Origin: Betaproteobacteria bacterium
GTDB taxonomy: Bacteria; Pseudomonadota; Gammaproteobacteria; Burkholderiales; SG8-39
DNA: 64,000 nucleotides
Assembly (NCBI GenBank): GCA_016713125.1
Contig: JADJPT010000019.1
Coordinates: forward strand, 19,776-83,775
Direction: 5' to 3'
The number at the start of each line of letters is the position of its first letter. Position 1 is the stretch's first letter. Below the pieces are notes generated by a model. It was not told where the DNA came from. It did not search any database and saw only the letters and a program-made list of their open reading frames with translations. The position numbers and the translations under genes are program-made. Shown piece by piece: positions 1-6,721 of the stretch.

Positions 1-710
1 AGACTCCATTCCAGGTAGTTCACGATCGCGATCGGCAGGGTGGTCTTGCCCGGCCCGACCAGGAACAGCGACTTCTCCAGGTCGGAGAACGAGGCGATGA
101 AGGAGAACATGGCCGCGGCGATGATGCCGGGCCGGATGATCGGCAGGGTGACCAGGAAGAAGGTCTGCACCGCATTGGCCCCCAGGCTGCGCGCCGCCTC
201 CTCGGAGACGGTGTTGGCGGTGACCAGCGAGGCGCACACCAGGCGCATGGTCCAGGGCAGCGCGATCAGCGAATGCGCGATCACCAGGCCGCCGAAGGTC
301 GCGGCGAGCTGGAAGCCGGTGAAGATCTCGAACTCGACGAAATAGATGTAGACCGCCGCGCCGGCGACGATGGCCGGCACGTACATGGGCGAGAGCAGCA
401 CCTGGCGGATCGTCTCGCGCCCGGGAAACGAGTAGCGCTCGACCGCCAGCGCCGCCGGCACGCCCAGCAGCAGCGAAACCACCGTCGCGCAGGCGCCGAC
501 CTTCACGCTCATCAGGAAGCCGTTGGCGAAATCCGAGATCGCCCAGGCCGCGCCGAACCAGGACGTGGTGTAGCCGCTGGGCGGAAAGCTGAGGATCTTG
601 TCGGCGAAGAAGCTGGCCCAGATGATCACGATCAGCGGCCCGAGCAGGAACACGAAGATCAGCGCTACCAGGGCGGCGAACGCATAGCGGCCGATCTTCA
701 TGGCGCCCAT
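1..710 (-). CDS. ABC transporter permease, PotC-like (3' end outside window)
   Basis: This is an inner-membrane permease of a binding-protein-dependent ABC importer of the spermidine/putrescine (PotC) type. About 236 codons are visible and the frame is still open at the window edge. Hydrophobic segments alternate with loops, starting near residue 8. The EAA loop that contacts the ATPase is visible as SEEAARSLGANAVQTFFLVT. The start is the ATG two bases after the stop of the upstream permease, which indicates translational coupling; a second ATG lies three codons later. The gene follows a periplasmic binding protein and a first permease, and the ATPase is probably just beyond the window. The substrate is not shown by the sequence. 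The neighbouring sarcosine oxidase suggests a small amino-acid derivative, but that is inference. Confidence 0.9.
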   Translation of the reverse strand, partial: MGAMKIGRYAFAALVALIFVFLLGPLIVIIWASFFADKILSFPPSGYTTSWFGAAWAISDFANGFLMSVKVGACATVVSLLLGVPAALAVERYSFPGRETIRQVLLSPMYVPAIVAGAAVYIYFVEFEIFTGFQLAATFGGLVIAHSLIALPWTMRLVCASLVTANTVSEEAARSLGANAVQTFFLVTLPIIRPGIIAAAMFSFIASFSDLEKSLFLVGPGKTTLPIAIVNYLEWS

Positions 711-712
711 GC

Positions 713-1582
713 TCAGAAGTACTTCCGGCTGAGGAAACGCGTCGAGACGATGGTCAGCACCAGCGTCACGAACATCAGGATGCAGGCCAGCGTCGAACCG
801 AAGGGCCAGTTGTTGGCCTTGGCGATCTGCCCGTACACCACCGGCCCCATCATCTGCATGGTCGGCCCGCCGATCAGCACCGGCGTGGCGTAGGCGTTCA
901 TCGCCAGCGCGAAGCAGATCGCCGCGGCCGCGGCCACGCCGGGCATCGCCAGCGGCAGCACCACGCCGTACACCGTGCGCAGCGGCGAGTGGCCGAGCGA
1001 CTGACCCGCCTCCTCAAGGCTGCTCGGGATCGAATCCATGACGCTCTGCAGGGTGATGATGGCGAACGGCAGCAGCACCGAGACCAGGCCGATCACCACC
1101 GCGGTGGGCGTGTAGAGGATCTTGATCGGCTCCTCGATCAGGCCCACGCTCAGCAGCAGCGCATTGGCCACGCCCTTGGTGCCCATGACGATCATCCAGG
1201 CGGCCGAACGCACGGCGTTGCCCAGCAGCAGCGGCAGGACCGTCAGGATGATCAGCCAGCCGCGCAGGCGCTGCGACTCCAGGCGCGAGATGTAGTACGC
1301 CACCGGAAACGCCAGCAGCATGACGATCACGGTCGACAGCGCCGCGATGTTGGCGGTGGTCAGCAACACGTCCTGGTAGAACGGGTCGGCGACCGCCTGC
1401 ACGTAGTTCTGCGTGCTGAACACGCCCTTCATCAGCTTGATCGGGTCGTGCAGATCGAAGCTGTAACGCAGGATCAGGGCCAGCGGCGCGAGCAGGAACG
1501 CCGCCACCAGGACGAACGCCGGCAAAACCAGCGACGCTCCGCCCCAGTTGCGGCCTTCCCGCATTTCTCCCGCGCCTGCCAT
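713..1582 (-). CDS. ABC transporter permease, PotB-like
   Basis: This is a 289-residue inner-membrane permease of the PotB/PotH class. It has about six hydrophobic helices and the EAA-type motif SSLEEAGQSLGHSPLRTVYG near residues 185-205, where the ABC ATPase docks. The length is normal for the family. It lies 18 bp downstream of the binding-protein gene and is followed after 2 bp by the second permease, so the genes form one operon reading leftward. The start chosen is the first ATG; a second in-frame ATG six codons later is also possible. Family assignment is firm, substrate unknown. Confidence 0.92.
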   Translation of the reverse strand: MAGAGEMREGRNWGGASLVLPAFVLVAAFLLAPLALILRYSFDLHDPIKLMKGVFSTQNYVQAVADPFYQDVLLTTANIAALSTVIVMLLAFPVAYYISRLESQRLRGWLIILTVLPLLLGNAVRSAAWMIVMGTKGVANALLLSVGLIEEPIKILYTPTAVVIGLVSVLLPFAIITLQSVMDSIPSSLEEAGQSLGHSPLRTVYGVVLPLAMPGVAAAAAICFALAMNAYATPVLIGGPTMQMMGPVVYGQIAKANNWPFGSTLACILMFVTLVLTIVSTRFLSRKYF

Positions 1583-1600
1583 TGCCCAGTGGTGCCGGGA

Positions 1601-2638
1601 TCAGCTGCCCAGGAAGCTCTTCTTCCACCAGTCGAGCCAGGACGTGATGTTCTTCGCCCAGTACTCCTGGTTGCCGTACTTCAGCGAAGCCTTCTGCGCG
1701 TCGCTATAGGCGATCTTCCTGCCCACTTCGCCGGACAGGTTCACCGCGGTGATCGGCGGCGTGTAGAAGTTGTCCGCGCACAGGCCGACCATCGCGGTCG
1801 GATCGAGCAACGCGTTCAGGTAGGCGTAGGCGCCTTCCTTGTTGATCACGCGACGCGGCATGACCGCACCGAACACCTGGTAGATGCCGCCTTCCTTCGG
1901 GTAGGCGGTGGCGCACTTGGTGCCGTCCTTGGCCCACTGCAGGCCGCGTGCGCGGTAGTTGGCCATCAGCCAGATCTCGTCGCTCTTCATGGCCGCCTGC
2001 GCCTGCTGGTGCGAGGGATAGACCTTGGGCTGCACGGCCTTCTTCCACTCGAGCAGCATCTTCTTGGCGCCCTCGAAGTCGTCCATCTTGCCCGAGGCCA
2101 CGATGCTGGCGGTCTGCATGGCGTTGCCGTAGTTGGAATCCATCACGCCGATCTTGCCGGCGTACTTGGGGTTCCACATGTCGGCGTAGGCGGTGATCGG
2201 ATCCTTGATCTTCTCCGGGTTGTAGACCAGTTCCCAGGCCGAATACAGCCAGGGCACGAAGTACGGGCGCTTCATGCTCGGCACCATGGTCGCCGCGTTC
2301 GGGATCTTGGAATAGTCGAGGGTCTCGAGCGCCTCGTTCACGTGCAGCGTGTAGGCCTCGGACTCGCCCAGGTGGACGATGTCGACCGTGCCGCGCGGCA
2401 GCCGCTTCTCGGCGATCACCTTGGTCAGTCGCGGCGGCTGCTCGCCCAGCTCGCGCACGATGGTCCAGCCCTTGGACTCGAGCAGCGGAGCCTCGATGTG
2501 CTTGACGGTGCGGGAGTTCCAGTCGCCGCCCCAGTTCATCACCACGATCTGCTTGCTCTGCGCGTGCGCGCTGCGCACTCCGAGCATGCCCGCGCCTGCC
2601 ACTGCCAGTCCTGCACCGACGAAATCTCTGCGTTTCAT
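1601..2638 (-). CDS. ABC transporter periplasmic substrate-binding protein (PotD/SBP type)
   Basis: This is a 345-residue periplasmic solute-binding protein that feeds the two downstream permeases. The N-terminus MKRRDFVGAGLAVAGAG is a twin-arginine-like signal (RRDF followed by a hydrophobic stretch) with a likely cleavage after SAHA at about residue 26. The mature part begins with QIVVMNWGGDWNS, typical of family-1 extracellular binding proteins related to spermidine/putrescine PotD. Conserved features include a YNPEKIK segment and a DWWKKSFLG C-terminus. The substrate is unknown. Family members bind polyamines, betaine-like and other small cationic or zwitterionic compounds, and the adjacent dipeptidase and sarcosine oxidase genes would fit an N-methylated glycine derivative. 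This last point is inference. Confidence 0.92.
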   Translation of the reverse strand: MKRRDFVGAGLAVAGAGMLGVRSAHAQSKQIVVMNWGGDWNSRTVKHIEAPLLESKGWTIVRELGEQPPRLTKVIAEKRLPRGTVDIVHLGESEAYTLHVNEALETLDYSKIPNAATMVPSMKRPYFVPWLYSAWELVYNPEKIKDPITAYADMWNPKYAGKIGVMDSNYGNAMQTASIVASGKMDDFEGAKKMLLEWKKAVQPKVYPSHQQAQAAMKSDEIWLMANYRARGLQWAKDGTKCATAYPKEGGIYQVFGAVMPRRVINKEGAYAYLNALLDPTAMVGLCADNFYTPPITAVNLSGEVGRKIAYSDAQKASLKYGNQEYWAKNITSWLDWWKKSFLGS

Positions 2639-2659
2639 GGTTCCCTCCGGGGTTGTCGT

Positions 2660-3654
2660 CTACTTCCAGACCTGTTTGCACACGCGACGGAAGTTCTCGC
2701 CGAGGATGCCGCGTATGTCGCTCTCCGCGTAGTTCTTCCTGCACATCAGCTCGGCCAGATCCTCGATCTGTTCGGGCTGCACGAACTTGGTGTGGCGGTT
2801 GGGCTTGCCGTTGTTCAGCGGCCAGGCGTCGCTGTTGTCGTCGACGTACTTCCAGAACCCGTCCACGTCCTTCACGTAGTCCAGGCCGATGCCGGCATGC
2901 TGCGGGCCGACCAGGTTCACGATGTGGTCCAGGTGGCAAAACATCGATTCGCTGGTGGCTTCCATGTCGTCGCGGAACTCGCCCAGGCCGTTCACCACGA
3001 TCACGCCGCCGGTCTCGGCGCACTTGCGGATCTGGTCGTCCTTGATGTTGCGGTAGTGCGCGAACACCGAATAGGCGTTGCAGTGCGAGAAGATGCACGG
3101 CGAGGTGCTCGCCTCCATCGCCTCCATGGAAGTGCGGTAACCCGTGTGCGTGCCGTCGACCAGCATGCCCACGCGGTTCATCTCCTTGATCATCGACAGG
3201 CCGAAGCGCGACAGGCCCGCGTCGGTGCGCTCGGCGCAGCCGTCGCCGACCAGGTTCTTCTGGTTGTAGGCCATCAGCATGTGGCGCACGCCCAGCCGGT
3301 AGAACACCTCCACCAGCCCGATGTCGTTGGCCAGCACGTTGGTGCCCTGGAAATTCACCGTGATCGCCAGCTTGCCTTCCTTGCGCGCGAGGTCCACGTC
3401 ATCGACGCCGTGCACGAAGCGGTACAACCCGGGTGCCTGGCGCACACGGCGTAAACCTTGGAGATGTTGGCCAGCGCCGCCTCGGGACCGAAGGTCTTGT
3501 CCCCGCCCAGGGTCAGCGACACCAGGCCGAAGCCCGCCGTCTTGAAGCGCGGCAGGGTGATGCCGTCGGTGGCATGCTGCATGCCGTACGGGACGGTCAT
3601 GTCCCACACCAGCGAAGATCGATATATCGCGCGTGCTTGATCGCTGATTTGCAC
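2660..3654 (-). CDS. Membrane dipeptidase-family metallohydrolase (frameshifted)
   Basis: The protein belongs to the renal/membrane dipeptidase family (peptidase M19, amidohydrolase fold). The N-terminus holds SLVWDMTVPYGMQ, where the usual DxHxD metal motif is degenerate. Later parts include LTYN-like LMAYNQKNLVGDGC, GMLVDGTHTGYR and IFSHCNAYSV, followed by HLDHIVNLVGPQHAGIGLDY with the late His and Asp. The frame breaks near 3446-3455; before it the product reads VYAVCARHPG and after it RQAPGLYRFVHGVDD, so a one-base indel is likely. The start is a GTG at 3654 preceded by GGGGAGGAAACA, a good ribosome site. The gene heads the ABC transporter operon. In Pseudomonas a dipeptidase gene of this family lies in the dimethylglycine/sarcosine locus, so a role in N-methylglycine metabolism is plausible here. 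Confidence 0.8.
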
Positions 3655-3861
3655 TGTTTCCTCCCCGTGCCGGCTAGTCGCCGGACTTGCGCTCCGTCGG
3701 CATGCTTGCCGCACCGCAATAGGCATGGACCCATCCGTCGGGCAAGACCGCGATCCCTACTGCGCTGATGCTACGCGAGCCTCCCGACATCGTGTCCCCC
3801 GTCGTGTAACCCGACTTTTGGCAATCGACAACGCAGGGTAACGAATGCATCGTCCATTGTT

Positions 3862-3898
3862 TTGACCATAAGCGACAGTTTCTTGCATTTTTGCGAAC
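3862..3898 (-). promoter_or_regulatory. Tandem ArgR/GlxA-type operator upstream of the dipeptidase-ABC operon
   Basis: Read on the minus strand, two half-sites lie in direct repeat with a period of exactly 21 bp: GTTCGC-N8-AA starting at 3898 and TGTCGC-N8-AA starting at 3877. As I recall, ArgR of Pseudomonas, a GlxA-type AraC regulator, recognises half-sites of the form TGTCGC-N8-AA-N5 in direct repeat. The same arrangement lies before soxB at 5099-5135. A weaker TGTCGA match ends at 3830. The rest of the 365-bp gap between the dipeptidase start and the regulator stop (3655-4019) shows no gene or hairpin that I can support. Confidence 0.5.
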
Positions 3899-4019
3899 AG
3901 CGCACGGTGCATGTTCGCAGTGCGGCGCACCAGCGTCGTGCAGGTAACCGGGGGCGATTTCGCGCCGCTTCCGGCGACCGACCCGCCCCGGCGTACGTCG
4001 CCCGTCGACCGTTGACCGT

Positions 4020-5117
4020 TCAGCGCCCCTCGTTGACGCGCGCCGTGCGCCGCAGGCTGGAGGGCCGCACCTTGAAATGGCTGGTGAAGGCGCGCGAGAA
4101 ATGCGAGCAGTCGCCGAAACCGCATTCGAAGCCGACATCGGTCACCGACAGGTCGGTGTGTTCGATCATCCAGCGCGCCCGTGCCAGGCGCAGCTGCAGC
4201 TTGTACTCGCGCGGCGTGATGCCCACATCGGCGATGAAGCGGCGTTCGAGCTGCCGCATGCTGATGCCCAGCGCCTCGGAGATCTCGGTCAGCAGGTCGT
4301 GCTGCGCGAGCTTCTGCTCGATCAGCAGCATGGCGCGGCGCACCAGGCTGTCGTGCGCCTGGCGCGTGACCACCGACTCGGGCTGCGGCGTATTGGAGGG
4401 CAGCGGCTGGTCCTCGATCAGGATGCGCAGGCTCTTGCCGGCCAGCGCGCGGCCGCAGTGCCGTTCGATCAGGTGTGCGGCCAGGTGGACCACGCTGGTG
4501 CCGCCGGCGCAGGTCATGCGGTCGCGGTCGACCACGAACATGCGGTTGGCCACCAGGCGCAGCTCGGGGAACTCGGCCTGGAAGTCCTCGCGGTGGAACC
4601 AGCTCACGCAGGACAGGTAGCCGTCCAGCAGCCCGGCGCGCGCCAGCACGAAGGAGCCGGTGCACAGGCCGACCAGGCCGACGCCGGCGCGCGCGGCCTC
4701 GCGCAGGAACGCCTGGGTGCCCGGCACCACCTTCTGGCCGCCGTGCAGCAGGCCGCCGACCACCACGATGTAGTCGAAGCGCTCGGGCTTGTCCATCTCG
4801 TCCCAGGGCAGCACCGCCGCCCCGCAGCTCGACACCACCGGGGAGTTGCGGTCGCCGAGCACGGCCCAGGCGCACTCCAGCGGCCGGCTGCGGTCGCCCT
4901 CGTCGGCGGCCAGCCGCAGGGCGTCGACGAAGCCGGCGAACGCCGTCAACGTGAACTTCTGGGTGAGCACGAAGCCCACGCGTATCTTCGGCGCCCCCGC
5001 CGCCCGGGAGGCGTCTTCCGACTTGGCCGACCGCCCTCTGCGCATCTGGATTCCCGTCGAATTGACCACACGGCCCGATTGCGACGCTTCGGGCACCTTG
5101 ACGCTTAGATTAAACAT
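4020..5117 (-). CDS. GlxA-family (ArgR/SouR/GbdR-type) AraC transcriptional regulator
   Basis: This is a 365-residue cytoplasmic regulator with two domains. Residues about 45-220 form a DJ-1/PfpI class I glutamine-amidotransferase-like sensor domain (RVGFVLTQKFTLTAFAGFVD, then GLCTGSFVLARAGLLDG), without enzyme activity in this family. Residues about 260-360 form two AraC helix-turn-helix motifs (ISEALGISMRQLERRF and VTDVGFECGFGDCSHFSRAF). It is divergent from soxBDAG and upstream of the dipeptidase-ABC operon on the same strand. Relatives such as SouR and GbdR activate sarcosine or betaine catabolism, so sarcosine sensing is likely but inferred. The first ATG (5117) lies inside the sox operator, and 45 residues precede the conserved domain, so an ATG at 5045 may be the true start. 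Confidence 0.9.
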   Translation of the reverse strand: MFNLSVKVPEASQSGRVVNSTGIQMRRGRSAKSEDASRAAGAPKIRVGFVLTQKFTLTAFAGFVDALRLAADEGDRSRPLECAWAVLGDRNSPVVSSCGAAVLPWDEMDKPERFDYIVVVGGLLHGGQKVVPGTQAFLREAARAGVGLVGLCTGSFVLARAGLLDGYLSCVSWFHREDFQAEFPELRLVANRMFVVDRDRMTCAGGTSVVHLAAHLIERHCGRALAGKSLRILIEDQPLPSNTPQPESVVTRQAHDSLVRRAMLLIEQKLAQHDLLTEISEALGISMRQLERRFIADVGITPREYKLQLRLARARWMIEHTDLSVTDVGFECGFGDCSHFSRAFTSHFKVRPSSLRRTARVNEGR

Positions 5118-5135
5118 TATGTCGCTTTAATGAAA
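5099..5135 (+). promoter_or_regulatory. Tandem ArgR/GlxA-type operator upstream of soxB
   Basis: Two half-sites lie in direct repeat 21 bp apart: TGACGC-N8-AA at 5099 and TGTCGC-N8-AA at 5120. They sit 49 bp before the soxB start and overlap the first possible start codon of the divergent GlxA-type regulator. The spacing equals the TGTCGC-N8-AA-N5 unit recalled for Pseudomonas ArgR, and the same pattern recurs upstream of the dipeptidase operon. The likely ligand protein is the adjacent regulator. No clear sigma-70 promoter is visible beside it, as expected for an activator-dependent promoter. Confidence 0.55.
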
Positions 5136-5183
5136 GTGCGCATGCGAGCCTGTGTCTAGCATCTGTCCGGTCTGCCCGACCCC

Positions 5184-6434
5184 ATGCAAAACTTCTCCCT
5201 CCTCAGCCTGCTGCGCAACGCGGTCTCCGGCCATCGCGACTGGAAACCGTTCTGGCGCGACGCCGCGCCCAGGCAGAGCTACGACGCGGTGATCGTCGGC
5301 GGCGGCGGGCACGGACTGGCCACCGCCTATTACCTGGCGAAGAACCACGGCCTGCGCAACATCGCCGTGCTCGAGAAGGGCTGGATCGGCGGCGGCAACA
5401 CCGGGCGCAACACCACCATCATCCGTTCCAACTACCTGTGGAACGAAAGCGGCGCGCTGTACGAGCACGCGCTGAAGCTCTGGGAAGGCCTGAACGAGGA
5501 CCTGAACATCAACCTGATGTTCAGCCAGCGCGGCGTGCTCAACCTCGCGCACAACCTGGGCGACATCCGCGAAGGCGTGCGCCGCGTCGAGGCCAACAAG
5601 CTGAACGGCATCGACGCCGAGTGGCTGACGCCCGAGGAAGTGAAGGAATTCTGCCCGATCATCGACATCTCGAAGACCGCGCGCTACCCGGTGCTGGGCG
5701 GCACCCTGCAGCGCCGCGCCGGCACCGCGCGCCACGACACCGTGGCCTGGGGCTATGCGCGCGCCGCCGACGCGCTGGGCGTGGACATCATCCAGAACTG
5801 CGAAGTCACCGGCATCCTGCGCGAGGACGGGCGCGTCACCGGCCTGCGCACCACGCGCGGCACCATCATGACGCCCAAGGTCGGCATCGTCGCCGCCGGC
5901 CACACCTCGGTGCTGGCCTCGATGGCCGACATCCGGCTGCCGCTGCAAAGCCACCCCCTGCAGGCGCTGGTGTCCGAGCCGGTCAAGCCCATCCATCCCT
6001 GCGTGGTGATGTCGAACGCCGTGCACGTCTACCTCAGCCAGTCGGACAAGGGCGAGCTGGTGGTCGGCGCCGGCATCGATGCCTACAATTCGTACAGCCA
6101 GCGCGGCTCGTTCCACATCATCGAACACCAGATGGCGGCGCTGATCGAACTGTTCCCGGTGCTCAGCCGCATGCGCATGCTGCGCACCTGGGGCGGCATC
6201 GTCGACGTCTGTCCCGACGCCTCGCCGATCATCTCCAAGACCCCGGTCCGGGGCCTGTACATCAACTGCGGCTGGGGCACCGGCGGCTTCAAGGCCACGC
6301 CGGGCTCGGGCTGGGTGTTCGCGCACACGGTGGCCACCGGCGAGCCGCATCCGCTGAACGCGCCCTTCGCGCTGGATCGCTTCACCAGCGGCGCGCTGAT
6401 CGACGAGCACGGCGCCGCCGCCGTGGCCCACTGA
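5184..6434 (+). CDS. soxB: Sarcosine oxidase, subunit beta
   Basis: This is the beta subunit of heterotetrameric sarcosine oxidase, which oxidatively demethylates sarcosine (N-methylglycine) to glycine; the methyl carbon passes to tetrahydrofolate and electrons go to O2, giving H2O2. The 416-residue protein has the FAD dinucleotide fold VIVGGGGHGLATAYYL at residues 36-51, then GWIGGGNTGRN. RRAGTARHD near residue 184 is the likely site of covalent flavin (FMN) attachment, and GGIVDVCPDASPI plus NCGWGTGGFKATPGSG near the C-terminus are typical of the DAO family. Length matches the family. The stop overlaps the soxD start by one base (TGATG), so the four sox genes are translationally coupled. 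Confidence 0.96.
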   Translation: MQNFSLLSLLRNAVSGHRDWKPFWRDAAPRQSYDAVIVGGGGHGLATAYYLAKNHGLRNIAVLEKGWIGGGNTGRNTTIIRSNYLWNESGALYEHALKLWEGLNEDLNINLMFSQRGVLNLAHNLGDIREGVRRVEANKLNGIDAEWLTPEEVKEFCPIIDISKTARYPVLGGTLQRRAGTARHDTVAWGYARAADALGVDIIQNCEVTGILREDGRVTGLRTTRGTIMTPKVGIVAAGHTSVLASMADIRLPLQSHPLQALVSEPVKPIHPCVVMSNAVHVYLSQSDKGELVVGAGIDAYNSYSQRGSFHIIEHQMAALIELFPVLSRMRMLRTWGGIVDVCPDASPIISKTPVRGLYINCGWGTGGFKATPGSGWVFAHTVATGEPHPLNAPFALDRFTSGALIDEHGAAAVAH

Positions 6435-6721
6435 TGCTGAAGATCACCTGCCCCTGGTGCGGCGCGCGCGAGGAGATCGAGTTCTCCTACGGCGGCCAGG
6501 CGCATGTCGCCTACCCCGCGGACCCGGCCGCCCTCTCGGATGACGAGTGGGCGCAGTACGTGTTCATGCGCGACAACCCCAAGGGCGTGTTCCTCGAACG
6601 CTGGGTGCACAGCCAGGGTTGCCGTCGCTGGTTCAATGCCGTACGCCACACCGTCACGCACCAGATCGACGCCACCTACAAGCCGGGCGAGCCTCCGCCG
6701 GCGCAGGCGGGCGTCAAGTGA
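6434..6721 (+). CDS. soxD: Sarcosine oxidase, subunit delta
   Basis: This is the small zinc-binding subunit of heterotetrameric sarcosine oxidase, 95 residues. The zinc ligands known from the tetrameric enzyme are all present: Cys6 and Cys9 in CPWCG, and His59 and Cys63 in WVHSQGC. The body has the family sequence DEWAQYVFMRDNPKG. It starts on the ATG overlapping the soxB stop and its stop overlaps the GTG start of soxA. It has no enzymatic role of its own and acts in assembly of the complex in the cytoplasm. Confidence 0.96.
   Translation: MLKITCPWCGAREEIEFSYGGQAHVAYPADPAALSDDEWAQYVFMRDNPKGVFLERWVHSQGCRRWFNAVRHTVTHQIDATYKPGEPPPAQAGVK

Noticed and set aside
989..3454. An 821-codon open frame on the plus strand opposite the ABC transporter and dipeptidase genes
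   Set aside because: It is the antisense shadow of high-GC genes, full of Arg/His/Gln repeats and with no family resemblance; the minus-strand genes account for the region.
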